A stretch of 64,000 nt of DNA from SZUA-365 sp964635845. Its GTDB lineage: Bacteria; Bacteroidota; Ignavibacteria; SZUA-365. Below, piece after piece: positions 1 through 8,150 of this stretch. A program made the translations under genes and the position numbers. Numbering within the stretch: the stretch's first letter is position 1; every line of letters begins with the position of its first letter. The stretch covers positions 15,324 to 79,323 of the forward strand of contig CAZWNO010000005.1 in assembly GCA_964635845.1 (NCBI GenBank). Reading direction: 5' to 3'. The notes under the pieces were generated by a model that did not search any database, had not been told where the DNA came from, and saw nothing but the letters and a program-made list of their open reading frames with translations.

Positions 1-911
1 AGGAGGATGCCGATGTACTGCGTCTTCTCGATCACGAAGAGCAGGAGGGTCGCGATGACGTTGAATACCGAGATGACGATCAGCGATCCCACGACGATTG
101 GAATCAGCTGCTGCTGCAGATCGATCCAGACGAAGAGATGATGGTAGAGCGAGAATACCGAACGCGGATCGTAGGGGTATCCGAGGCGCGCCTGCACGCG
201 GTCGACCGTTTCCTCGACGCGGCCGATGTCCGTGCAGAGCACGTCGTAGCCGCTCACCCGCCCGGGCAGGGCAAACACGCGCTGCGCGGTCTCGAGCGAG
301 GTGAACACGTAGATGTCGTCGAGATACTCCGCCATGCCGGTCTCGTACACGCCGCGTATCACGCACTGCACTTTCGGCGCGCCCGCGAGGTTGCCGAAGT
401 CGGTGACGCCCAGGAGCAGCATGCGGTCCCCGACGCGCATGTTGAGCTTGTCGGCGAGGCGCTTGCCCACCAGGATCGAATGGCGTCCGTCGATCGGATT
501 CAGGTTGTATGCGCCGTCGACGATCTTATCGCGGATGCGCGAGAGATCCGCGAGCGAATCGAGACCTTTCACCTTCACGCCTTCGATGTCGTCGCGCGTG
601 ATGACCATCGCCTCGCGCTCGAGAAACGGACCGGCGCCGCGCACGTTTTCGAGCGACGCGAGCGTCGCGCGCGCGTTCTCGTCGCGATGGACCACGTCGC
701 CGCGGAAAACGCCGACGCGGATGTGCGCCGAGAAGCCGATGAGATTGCTGCGCAGTTCCCGTTCGAATCCGTCGAGGATGGTGAACGTGATGATCAGCGC
801 GGCGGTGCCGACGGCGACGCTTCCGATCGCGACCGCGGTCATGAACGAGAGGAAGCGGGACATGTTCCGCTTCCGCAGGTAGCGCAGCGCTATGAACGAT
901 TCAAACGACAT
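1..911 (-). CDS. LolC/LolE-type ABC transporter permease (3' end beyond window)
   Basis: Inner-membrane permease of the FtsX/MacB superfamily, most like LolC/LolE, which extract lipoproteins from the inner membrane for delivery to the outer membrane. Translation from the ATG at 911 begins MSFESFIALRYLRKRN, the usual cytoplasmic lead of this family, followed by a first membrane segment (SFMTAVAIGSVAVGTAALII) and the motif ITFTILDGFE. The far-left bases encode a second hydrophobic segment (IPIVVGSLIVISVFNVIATL). The reading frame is open to base 1, so the C-terminus lies outside the window. It starts 21 bp after the prfB stop and is probably cotranscribed with it. Confidence 0.8.
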   Translation of the reverse strand, partial: MSFESFIALRYLRKRNMSRFLSFMTAVAIGSVAVGTAALIITFTILDGFERELRSNLIGFSAHIRVGVFRGDVVHRDENARATLASLENVRGAGPFLEREAMVITRDDIEGVKVKGLDSLADLSRIRDKIVDGAYNLNPIDGRHSILVGKRLADKLNMRVGDRMLLLGVTDFGNLAGAPKVQCVIRGVYETGMAEYLDDIYVFTSLETAQRVFALPGRVSGYDVLCTDIGRVEETVDRVQARLGYPYDPRSVFSLYHHLFVWIDLQQQLIPIVVGSLIVISVFNVIATLLLFVIEKTQYIGIL

Positions 912-932
912 ACGGATCCGGGATTCGGATTA

Positions 933-2052
933 TCATGTCGGCATGGCCGCGACGGCGTTGCCGAAGGTCAGCAGGTAGGCCTGCGAGAAGGCGGAGAGAT
1001 CCCCGTCCATCACCGCCTGCACGTTGCTGGTTTCCTCGCCGGTGCGGTGGTCCTTGACCATGTTGTACGGATGGAACACGTAGGAGCGGATCTGGCTGCC
1101 CCATTCGATTTTCTTCTTGCTGTCTTCGATGCTCGCCAGTCGGCTCGCCTCCTTCTCGCGTTCGATCTGATAGAGGCGCGACTGCAGCAGCTTCATGGCG
1201 GTGGCGCGGTTCTGATGCTGCGAGCGTTCCTGCTGGCATGCCACGATGATCCCCGACGGGATGTGCGTGATACGGACGGCGGTCTCGACCTTGTTGACGT
1301 TCTGTCCGCCCTTGCCGCCGGAGCGGAACGTATCGACTTTCAGATCCGCGGGATTGATTTCGATTTCCACATCGTCGTCGATCTCCGGATACACGAAGAC
1401 CGACGCGAAACTCGTGTGCCGGCGCTTGGCCGAGTCGAACGGGGAGATGCGCACGAGCCGGTGCACGCCGATCTCGGACTTGAGATACCCGTACGCGTAC
1501 ACGCCCTTCACCTCGAAGGTGGCGCTCTTGATGCCCGCCCCCTCGCCCTCGAGTTCGTCGACCAGCAGCACTTCGAATCCGCGGCGCTCGCAGTAGCGCA
1601 GGTACATGCGGTAGAGCATCTCGGCCCAGTCCTGCGATTCGGTACCGCCGGCGCCGGAATGAATCGTGATGATGGCGTTGCGGTGGTCGTCCTCGCCCGA
1701 CAGCATGTTCTTGAACTCGAGATCGCCGAGCAGTTTCCGCAGCGCCTCCAGTTCCGAGGCGAGTTCCGCGGCGAGCGCTTCGTCCTGTGATTCCTCGGCG
1801 AGTTCGACCAGCGCGAGGAAGTCGGCGCAGCGCGCGTTCACCTCATTCCACTCCACGACCCAGCTCTTGCGCAGGGAGATTTCCTGCATCACCTTCTGCG
1901 CGGCGATGTTGTCGTCCCAGAACCCCGCACCGTGGGTTTTCGCTTCGAGTTCCGCTATTTCCTGTTCCTTGTTGTCGATGTCAAAGATACCCCCGGAGAT
2001 CGTCGACACGTTTGCGGATTTCCCTGCCGTTCGAGAGATATTGCTCGTACAT
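933..2052 (-). CDS. prfB: Peptide chain release factor 2, made by programmed +1 frameshift
   Basis: RF2 reads UGA and UAA stop codons and triggers peptide release. The main frame shows the codon-recognition motif SPF (in VRISPFDSAKRR) and the catalytic GGQ (RSGGKGGQNVNK). The 5' end lies in another frame: ATG at 2052 opens 23 codons ending RGYL, then a UGA at 1983-1981. Skipping one base (CTT TGA C) joins this to DIDNKEQEIAELE, giving 372 aa, close to the usual RF2 length. A start at 2009 in the main frame would drop the conserved N-terminus, so I chose 2052, which has AAAGGTAG upstream. The gene autoregulates through its own in-frame UGA, as in most bacteria. Confidence 0.95.
1980..1995 (-). 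promoter_or_regulatory. prfB +1 recoding site (SD-like GGGGG, CTT TGA C)
   Basis: On the minus strand the site reads CGGGGGTATCTTTGAC, nearly the same as the E. coli prfB frameshift signal: a Shine-Dalgarno-like G run, a short spacer, slippery CUU, and UGA followed by C. Low RF2 slows termination at UGA and favours the +1 shift. Confidence 0.93.
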
Positions 2053-2060
2053 GATGATGG

Positions 2061-2318
2061 CTACCTTTGGAATGAATGGAACGATTCGCTGTGCACGAAG
2101 ACATGTGAATGCCGCACCGGGTCACGGTGCCGGCGGAGGCGACCGCGCAGGCGACCGCGCAGGCGCGGCCGGCGGCGGGGAAGCACGTACTCCACGGTCG
2201 CGCGCTCGACGCGCACGCTCTGCTGCGTCACGACCGGATCGAGCGAAAGCATGCAGACGAGCGCGATGACAAACAGCACGCGGCGCAGCGAGACCGGGGC
2301 CTCGCGCAGCTCAGCCAT
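2061..2318 (-). CDS. Small hypothetical protein with one membrane segment (doubtful)
   Basis: An 85-codon ORF whose ATG overlaps the end of phoH by 8 bp and whose stop lies 8 bp before prfB. The first 45 residues look genuine: a polar start (MAELREAPVSLRR), a hydrophobic stretch (VLFVIALVCMLSL) and a normal composition. The rest turns into an Arg-rich run (RLRGRLRGRLRRH) encoded by a 12-bp tandem repeat and looks non-coding. Either a small gene was cut short by repeat expansion, or only the 5' part is translated. No family recognised. Confidence 0.35.
   Translation of the reverse strand: MAELREAPVSLRRVLFVIALVCMLSLDPVVTQQSVRVERATVEYVLPRRRPRLRGRLRGRLRRHRDPVRHSHVFVHSESFHSFQR
2137..2166. repeat. 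12-bp tandem repeat (about 2.5 units)
   Basis: Unit AGGCGACCGCGC, two full copies and a partial third, inside the doubtful ORF between phoH and prfB. Comparable short repeats of different sequence follow other host genes in this window. Confidence 0.7.
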
Positions 2319-3273
2319 TCTGTTCTCCCTGGAAGCGTTCGTATGCGTCGATGATGTTCTTGACCAACCGATGCCGGACGACGTCGCTCTTCTCGAAATA
2401 CTGGAAACCCACGCCCTCCACTCCCTCGAGGATCTCCTGAATCTCCACGAGTCCGCTCACCGTGCGCGCGGGCAGGTCGATCTGCGTGATATCGCCCGTG
2501 ATGATCGCACGCGAGTTCGGGCCCATGCGCGTGAGAAACATTTTCATCTGCATCGAGGTCGCGTTCTGCGCCTCGTCGAGAATGATGAACGCGTTGTTGA
2601 GCGTGCGTCCGCGCATGTATGCGAGCGGAACGATCTCGATCGTGCGTCGCTCGATATAGGTCTTCAGTTTCTCCGCCGGGAGCATGTCGTCGAGCGCGTC
2701 GTACAGGGGACGAAGATACGGATCGACCTTCTCCCGGAAATCGCCGGGCAGGAATCCGAGGCTCTCGCCCGCTTCGACGGCGGGACGCGTGAGCACGATT
2801 TTGAGCACTTCGTGCTTGCGCAGCGCGGCGGCCGCGGCGGCAACCGCAAGATACGTCTTGCCCGTGCCCGCGGGCCCGATCGCGAAGACGATGTCGTTCT
2901 CCCGGATCTTCCGCAGATAGCTGATCTGTCCGGGCGTCTTCGCCTTGATGTAATCCTTCTTCGCATACAGCACGACATTGTCCAGCTCCTCCGGAGCAAG
3001 CTCGGGCGAGGACCCGCTGGTCATGATGTCGATCACGGTGTTCACGTCACGGTCCGACAGCGCGTCGGTCTTGTTGACGATGAACACCAGTTCCTTGAGC
3101 ACTTTCTCGATCTGATCGACGACCGCATCCTCGCCGCGGATCAGCACGCTCTCGCCGCGGGCGATGATGCTCGCCTCGAAGCGTTCCTCGATGATGCGCA
3201 GATGGGTGTCGTTGAATCCGAAGAGAACGACGGGATTGGTACCATCGATGCGTATGCGTTTTTCTATTTCCAC
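2311..3273 (-). CDS. phoH: PhoH-family ATPase (YbeZ-like)
   Basis: Cytoplasmic P-loop ATPase of the PhoH/YbeZ family, linked to RNA metabolism and ribosome function together with YbeY. At 320 aa it has normal length. It has the usual N-terminal region with a KH-like fold, a Walker A GPAGTGKT, the family signature RPAVEAGESLGFLPGD, and a Walker B FIILDEAQN. ATG at 3273 is placed by the family N-terminus. A strong hairpin lies 30 bp upstream, so it is probably transcribed separately from the LysM gene. YbeY is not adjacent here. Confidence 0.95.
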   Translation of the reverse strand: MEIEKRIRIDGTNPVVLFGFNDTHLRIIEERFEASIIARGESVLIRGEDAVVDQIEKVLKELVFIVNKTDALSDRDVNTVIDIMTSGSSPELAPEELDNVVLYAKKDYIKAKTPGQISYLRKIRENDIVFAIGPAGTGKTYLAVAAAAAALRKHEVLKIVLTRPAVEAGESLGFLPGDFREKVDPYLRPLYDALDDMLPAEKLKTYIERRTIEIVPLAYMRGRTLNNAFIILDEAQNATSMQMKMFLTRMGPNSRAIITGDITQIDLPARTVSGLVEIQEILEGVEGVGFQYFEKSDVVRHRLVKNIIDAYERFQGEQNG

Positions 3274-3302
3274 TATTTCGTCCGGGCCCGGGTGACAAAA
3301 AA

Positions 3303-3340
3303 GGAAAAACCCTCACATCACGTAATGTAAGGGTTTTTCC
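3303..3340 (-). terminator. Rho-independent terminator after the LysM operon
   Basis: Inverted repeat GGAAAAACCCT / AGGGTTTTTCC (11 bp perfect, extended by ACAT/ATGT across the loop). The A-rich and T-rich arms act as the U tract in either direction. It lies between the LysM gene (3' end 3464) and the phoH start, so it should end the leftward LysM transcript. Confidence 0.8.
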
Positions 3341-3416
3341 GCAGAAAACTCGTGCCTGTGGCGCGCCCTGCGGGCATCGCGGCGCGGTGAAGCACCGCAC
3401 CGCCTGCCGCCGCGGA

Positions 3417-3470
3417 CAGTACCGCGCCTAGTTGCAGTACCGCGCGTACTTACAGTACCGCGCCTACTTG
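3417..3470. repeat. 18-bp tandem repeat (3 units) containing the LysM stop codon
   Basis: Three units of 18 bp, CAGTACCGCGCCTAGTTG and two variants, at 3417-3434, 3435-3452 and 3453-3470. The unit next to the gene contains its TAG stop (3464-3466). Confidence 0.85.
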
Positions 3471-4258
3471 TTCACGTTCTCGGGCGCGGCGCCCGTATCG
3501 GTGCCTCCGCCCATCTCCGCTTCACGTTTCTGCCGGTAGTAACGGCGCGCGGCGGTTTCCTCTTCCGGCGTCAGCGGCGCGGGCGCGGGAATTTTCAGGA
3601 CCTGTCCCGGATGGATGATATCCGGATTCTTGATCTGGTCGCGATTTTTCTGCCAGATTTTCGGCCACTTGAAGGCATCGCCGTAGATGTCCGGTTTCTT
3701 GGCGATGTTCCAGAGGCAGTCGCGGTCCCTCGACCAGGTTCCGACCGTATAGCTCTTCTCGGCCTTCGAGAGCGTATCCCGCAGCGTGGCGATATTCTCG
3801 CCGATGCGCTGCACGCGATCGAAGAATGCGGGAAGCAGGCTGATCTTGTTCCCGGCGAGATTCTTGTATTCCTCTTCCGCTTCATCCACTTCGCCCTTGC
3901 GCGCGAGCAGATCCATCGGGGAAAGGCGGAGCAGTTCGGAAATCTTGTTTTCGAGACGCTTCAGACGCGCTTCGAAAGCGTCGACGTCCTGGCGGGTTGC
4001 GCCGACGAGCGCGTAGAGTTCGTCGATGCACTTCTCGTAATCTTCCTGCTTCTGTTGGAGAACCTTGTTCTTCTCGGCAAGCTGCTGATCGAGCGCGGAT
4101 TGCTGACGCTTCAGATCCGCCGCCCGCTTCTCGAGCGTCGAGATTTTTTCCGCGGCCTGTTCCTCGGTCATTTCTTCCTGCTGGGCAAGTAGCGTGCTGC
4201 CCGCCATGAAGAACAACCCCAGCGCGACGGTGAGTACGGAAATTCTATTCCATTTCAT
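3464..4258 (-). CDS. Exported coiled-coil protein with C-terminal LysM domain
   Basis: Periplasmic or cell-surface protein of 264 aa that probably binds peptidoglycan. Residues 1-25 form a signal peptide (MKWNRISVLTVALGLFFMAG, cleavage after LLA). Residues 30-175 are charged heptad-rich coiled coil. Residues 180-240 resemble LysM: YTVGTWSRDRDCLWNIAK, a tryptophan-rich middle (KWPKIWQKNRDQI) and the ending IHPGQVLKIP. It follows a small lipoprotein gene by 52 bp and shares its strong promoter. The stop codon lies inside a tandem repeat, so the C-terminus may vary between strains. Confidence 0.85.
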   Translation of the reverse strand: MKWNRISVLTVALGLFFMAGSTLLAQQEEMTEEQAAEKISTLEKRAADLKRQQSALDQQLAEKNKVLQQKQEDYEKCIDELYALVGATRQDVDAFEARLKRLENKISELLRLSPMDLLARKGEVDEAEEEYKNLAGNKISLLPAFFDRVQRIGENIATLRDTLSKAEKSYTVGTWSRDRDCLWNIAKKPDIYGDAFKWPKIWQKNRDQIKNPDIIHPGQVLKIPAPAPLTPEEETAARRYYRQKREAEMGGGTDTGAAPENVNK

Positions 4259-4310
4259 GTCTTATTCTCCTCGCTTTTGGATTTGTTTCTTTTGACTGAC
4301 GTAACAGCGG

Positions 4311-4592
4311 TTAGTTGCCCTTCCAGTTGGCCAGGCGCTGCTTGACCAGTTCCTTGTCCTTGGCGCACTGCTCGAGCTTGGCTTCCTGTGCCGAAATCTG
4401 GCGATCGACCGTGCCGATCTGTGATTGCTTGGTTTGTATCGCGGATTCGATCGCGCTGATTTCGCGTTCGAGCTCGCTGATGCGTGCGAGCTGCTCGGGC
4501 GTTGCGTATGAAGTGCATCCGGAAACGAACGCACTGCCGGCCAGGATTGCCGCAGCACAAACGAGCACCACAGAATTCCGGAGTTTTTTCAT
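4311..4592 (-). CDS. Small coiled-coil lipoprotein
   Basis: A 93-aa lipoprotein. The signal segment MKKLRNSVVLVCAAAILAGS ends in the lipobox FVSGC, so Cys-26 should be lipidated. The mature part is one predicted coiled coil (ARISELEREISAIESAIQTK and on), comparable in design to Lpp/OmpA-linker type envelope spacers, although no family is recognised. AAGGAGAT before the ATG supports the start. First gene of a two-gene unit with the LysM protein, which suggests joint work at the outer membrane-peptidoglycan interface. Confidence 0.85.
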   Translation of the reverse strand: MKKLRNSVVLVCAAAILAGSAFVSGCTSYATPEQLARISELEREISAIESAIQTKQSQIGTVDRQISAQEAKLEQCAKDKELVKQRLANWKGN

Positions 4593-4660
4593 AATAATCT
4601 CCTTCGCGGTGATGAGTTAAAGTAAGAGGTTAGACTCAAGTGATAAATGCATATGTGTCA

Positions 4661-4689
4661 ATAATAACAAGAATATCGAAGGTTGTCAA
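4661..4689 (-). promoter_or_regulatory. Near-consensus sigma-70-type promoter for the lipoprotein-LysM unit
   Basis: Minus strand TTGACA (4689-4684), a 17-bp spacer and TATTAT (4666-4661), about 70 bp upstream of the lipoprotein start. The surrounding sequence is AT-rich compared with the rest of the window. A canonical TTGACA box is less typical of Bacteroidetes sensu stricto, which use -33/-7 boxes, and suits a Chlorobi/Ignavibacteria-like host. Confidence 0.8.
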
Positions 4690-4709
4690 GAAAAAGAACG
4701 GGAAAAGTC

Positions 4710-5792
4710 CTAAAAACAGCACGATTCCGACGGGATGCCCATCCCGTCGCCGTCACCACCCGGGATGGATGGGGAAGGATCATCGATTGATCGATTTTCG
4801 ACGGGATCGAGACTCTCGCTGTCGTTGAAGAACAGCAGGCTCTGCAGCACGTCTTCCACTTCGGCGAGCGTCTCGGGCTTCATCAGGATGTTCCGCATCT
4901 GCCTGCTGTTGGGGACGTACTTCAGATACGCGATGTAGTGCTTGCGCATCTCCAGCACCGCGCGGCGCTCGCCCTTGATAGCAACGGAAAGACGCAGATG
5001 CCGCAATGCGGTCGCGATACGCTCGGAAAAGCTGACCGGCTCGGGCAGCCGCCCGGTTTCCAGGTAGTACTTCGTTTCGCGGAAAATCCAGGGATTCGCG
5101 ATGGCGCCGCGGGCTATCATGACCGCGTCGCAGCCCGTCTCGGCGAAAGCGCGGCGCGCATCCTCGGGCGTCATCACGCCGCCGTTGAGGATGACGGGGA
5201 TCGAGACCGCGGCCTTGATGCGCGGGATCCAGCTCCAGTCGGGATCGCCGCTGTGACCCTGCTGCCGCGTGCGGCAGTGAATGGTCAGCGCCTGTATGCC
5301 GACGTCTTCGAGCATGCGCGCCAACTCCACGATGCGGATGGACTCGACATCCCAGCCGATGCGCGTTTTCAGCGTGACGGGGAGAGCCGATTGATCGACG
5401 ATGGATTTCGCCATCGTGACCATCGCGGGCAGATCGCGCAGCAGCCCGGCACCCGCGCCGCGTCCGGCCACTTTCTTGACCCAGCATCCCGCGTTGATAT
5501 CGAGTATGTCAGGCTCTTCGGCCTCGACGATACGCGCGGCTTCCAGCATCGTGTCGAGACTGCCGCCGTAGATCTGAATGCCCACCGGACGCTCTTCCTC
5601 GCGGATAATCATTTTCTGCCGAGACTTCGTGGGCTTCCTGCTGCGCACGAGACCGTCGGCATTGACAAACTCCGTGTACACGATGTCCGCGCCGAATTCC
5701 TTGCAGATCCGTCGGAAGGAGATGTCCGTCACATCCTCCATCGGAGCGAGGAGCAGCCCATTACGTATACCGAGTTTTTCGAGCAGGTTCAT
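4710..5792 (-). CDS. dusB: tRNA-dihydrouridine synthase (DusB-type)
   Basis: FMN enzyme that reduces uridine to dihydrouridine in tRNA D-loops. The N-terminus NGLLLAPMEDVTDISFRRIC is the FMN-binding TIM-barrel start, IQIYGGSLDTM follows, and the catalytic-cysteine motif is present as INAGCWVKKVAGRGAGAGLL (Trp where many homologues have Pro). Later motifs are KTRIGWD, TIHCRTRQQGHSG and NGGVMTPEDA. At 360 aa it is slightly longer than usual because of a Ser/Asp/Gly-rich tail after residue 320. Its ATG overlaps the end of the glycosyltransferase gene. Confidence 0.92.
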   Translation of the reverse strand: MNLLEKLGIRNGLLLAPMEDVTDISFRRICKEFGADIVYTEFVNADGLVRSRKPTKSRQKMIIREEERPVGIQIYGGSLDTMLEAARIVEAEEPDILDINAGCWVKKVAGRGAGAGLLRDLPAMVTMAKSIVDQSALPVTLKTRIGWDVESIRIVELARMLEDVGIQALTIHCRTRQQGHSGDPDWSWIPRIKAAVSIPVILNGGVMTPEDARRAFAETGCDAVMIARGAIANPWIFRETKYYLETGRLPEPVSFSERIATALRHLRLSVAIKGERRAVLEMRKHYIAYLKYVPNSRQMRNILMKPETLAEVEDVLQSLLFFNDSESLDPVENRSIDDPSPSIPGGDGDGMGIPSESCCF

Positions 5793-6973
5793 TGAGGGTG
5801 TCTTTCCGATGAACGAACGACGCGTACGTAGATGTCAACAGTACTCTCGGCGGTTAGATTCCAGGAAAACCGTCGAGCGTGAACAAAACCTTTCTGTGTG
5901 AGAGTCGAGCGTAATGTAGCATTTTCTGCCACATCTCGCAAAGTACGCGCGAACGTTTCCGTTTGTTCCGGGTCGATGCAGATTGCCGCATCACCGACGA
6001 CTTCCGGCAGGGAACTCCGGTCCGAGCAGATCACCGGTGTGCCGTGCCGCATGGCGTCGAGCGGCGGCAATCCGAATCCCTCGTACAGCGACGGGTGAAT
6101 ATAGGCCAGTGCGCCGGAGTACAGCGCCGAGAGCGACTCAGGGGAAACGTAGTCGAGAAATCGGACATGCTCACCGATGCCGAGCTCTTCCACCAGTCCG
6201 CTGTAATCGTACCGCGGATCGCGCTTCCCCGCGACGGCCAGCTGCACGTCGTCGATCCGCGCGATGCGCCGCGCCTCGGAGAAGGCGCGCAGCAGCAATG
6301 CGAGTCCCTTGTAGGGATCGTGCCGCCCGACGTAGAGGAAATACCTGCCGACGCGAAGCGCGGCCGCGAGTTCCGGCGGAAGCCCGCCGGCGGCCACGTC
6401 CAGCGTGGGCGCCAGCGGCACCACGCTCACGCGCCGCGCGTCCGCGCCGAGCATGCGCACGATATCGTTCCTGCTGTGCGTGCTGTCGGTGATGACCGCA
6501 GCGCTCGCGCGCGCGGCACGGCGGGCCCAGGCGCGGAACACGGGCAGCAGCCGCACCTTCAGCGAGCGGCGGATGAACTCGGGATGAACAAGGGGAATCA
6601 GATCGTGAATGGTGCAGACCGCGGGTATGGGACTGAAGAGCGGAACGAGGAAATCGGGCGTGTGCAACAGATCGTACGCGCCCCGCCGCAGCAGCGCCGG
6701 CAGCCGCCATTGATGTCGGGGACTGTAGAAATCCCCCTCGCCCACGTCCTCCGTGAGCCGGAGTATGTCCGCTTCGTTTCGCGCCGGATGGATTCCCGAG
6801 GGGACGTACAGATGCAGATCGATGCGGTCGCCGAAGCCGTCCGCGAGCGCGCGCAGGAGATGCCAGCTGTATTCTCCGATGCCGGAGCGCCGCGGAGTGA
6901 GCGCGTGCGCGTCGAACACGACGCGGAGACGCCGGGATTCAGCTCCCGTCGCCGCTGTGGAGGAGTCCTGCAT
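5789..6973 (-). CDS. Glycosyltransferase family 4
   Basis: GT-B fold retaining glycosyltransferase of 394 aa. The N-terminal acceptor domain starts RLRVVFDAHALTPRRSGIGE, the standard glycine-rich opening. The C-terminal donor domain has YFLYVGRHDPYKG, AYIHPSLYEGFGLPPLDAM (E-x7-D in place of E-x7-E) and GTPVICSDRSSLPEVVGDAA. It probably uses a nucleotide sugar for a surface polysaccharide or glycan. It overlaps the UDP-GlcNAc 2-epimerase gene upstream by a base, so a ManNAc-related product is an inference. Confidence 0.9.
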   Translation of the reverse strand: MQDSSTAATGAESRRLRVVFDAHALTPRRSGIGEYSWHLLRALADGFGDRIDLHLYVPSGIHPARNEADILRLTEDVGEGDFYSPRHQWRLPALLRRGAYDLLHTPDFLVPLFSPIPAVCTIHDLIPLVHPEFIRRSLKVRLLPVFRAWARRAARASAAVITDSTHSRNDIVRMLGADARRVSVVPLAPTLDVAAGGLPPELAAALRVGRYFLYVGRHDPYKGLALLLRAFSEARRIARIDDVQLAVAGKRDPRYDYSGLVEELGIGEHVRFLDYVSPESLSALYSGALAYIHPSLYEGFGLPPLDAMRHGTPVICSDRSSLPEVVGDAAICIDPEQTETFARTLRDVAENATLRSTLTQKGFVHARRFSWNLTAESTVDIYVRVVRSSERHPQ

Positions 6974-8133
6974 CAGCCATCACATCGCGCGGTGAGGATG
7001 TCGGCGATGCGCCGGCTGGCCGTTCCGTCACCGTAGGGGTTGCGTCCCGTCGCCATCGCGGCGTAGGCCGCGGGATCGTCGAGCAGGGTGCTCACGCTTT
7101 CGACGATGCGGGAGCGGTCGGTGCCCACCAGGCGCGCAACGCCGGCTTCGATGCCTTCGGGACGCTCGGTGACCTCGCGCATGACGAGCACGGGCTTGCG
7201 CAGCGAAGGACCTTCCTCCTGGATGCCGCCGGAATCGGTGAGCAGCAGCACGCTGCGGTCCATGAGAAAGAGCAGCTGTTCGTAACGCACGGGTTCGATC
7301 AGGTGGATGCGCGGCATGCCTTCGAGCACACGCCTGACGGCCTCGCGCACATTGGGATTCGGGTGCACGGGATAGACGATCTCCACATCCGGATATTTTG
7401 CGGCGATGTCGGCGATGCCTTGCAGCATGCGGTCGAATGGCGCACCGAAGCTCTCACGCCGATGCGCGGTCACGGTGATAAAGCGTCCCTCGCCCGTGAT
7501 GATGCGCCGCACGACGTCCTCGCCGAGCCCGGTGTCCTGCAGCAGCTGCATGCGCCGGCGTTCCTCCCATTCCGCCAGCATGCCCCGTCCCAGCAGCAGC
7601 GCGTCGACGACGGTGTTGCCCGTCACGAAGACGCTCCCCGCATCGCGTCCTTCGCGCAGGAGGTTGTCCGCCGCCGTGTCGGTGGGCGCGAAATGGAAAT
7701 CCGTCAGCGATGCGGTGAGCGACCGGTTCATCTCCTCGGGGAAGGGACTGTAGCGGTCGAAGGTACGCAGTCCTGCCTCGACATGCCCGACGCGAATTTT
7801 CTGGTAGAACGCCGCGAGCGCGGACGCGAACACGGTGGTCGTGTCGCCCTGCACGAGCAGGACGTCGGGCCGCAGTTCGGCAAGCACGCCGCGCATCTTC
7901 AGCAGCACGCTGGAGGTGACATGCTCGAGCGTCTGGTTGTGCACCATGATGTCGAGATCGACGTCCTCCCGGATGTCGAAGAACCGTGTCACCTGCCGCA
8001 GCAGCTCCTTGTGCTGCGAGGTCAGGCAGACCGAAACGCGGAAACGGTCGGGCAGCGCCTGAAGCTGCTTGATGACTGGTGCGAGTTTGATGGCCTCCGG
8101 ACGCGTGCCGAAAGAAAAGAGTGCGTGTATCAT
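6973..8133 (-). CDS. wecB: UDP-N-acetylglucosamine 2-epimerase (non-hydrolysing)
   Basis: Interconverts UDP-GlcNAc and UDP-ManNAc for surface polysaccharide synthesis. All family signatures are visible in 386 aa: FGTRPEAIKLAPVI, QGDTTTVFASAL, HVEAGLRT, FPEEMNRSL, TGNTVVDAL, AHRRESFG, DSGGIQEEGP, TERPEGIEAG and RNPYGDGTAS. Start ATG at 8133. The stop overlaps the start of the neighbouring glycosyltransferase, and PrsW lies 17 bp upstream. Confidence 0.95.
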   Translation of the reverse strand: MIHALFSFGTRPEAIKLAPVIKQLQALPDRFRVSVCLTSQHKELLRQVTRFFDIREDVDLDIMVHNQTLEHVTSSVLLKMRGVLAELRPDVLLVQGDTTTVFASALAAFYQKIRVGHVEAGLRTFDRYSPFPEEMNRSLTASLTDFHFAPTDTAADNLLREGRDAGSVFVTGNTVVDALLLGRGMLAEWEERRRMQLLQDTGLGEDVVRRIITGEGRFITVTAHRRESFGAPFDRMLQGIADIAAKYPDVEIVYPVHPNPNVREAVRRVLEGMPRIHLIEPVRYEQLLFLMDRSVLLLTDSGGIQEEGPSLRKPVLVMREVTERPEGIEAGVARLVGTDRSRIVESVSTLLDDPAAYAAMATGRNPYGDGTASRRIADILTARCDG

Positions 8134-8150
8134 GGATCCCTGCGTGATGT

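Noticed and set aside
138..1790. Long plus-strand ORF opposite lolC/prfB (550 codons)
   Set aside because: High-GC shadow of real minus-strand genes; His/Arg/Ala-rich sequence without any domain. The same applies to the other long opposite-frame ORFs, for example 20333-21823, 22006-24435 and 13577-15058.
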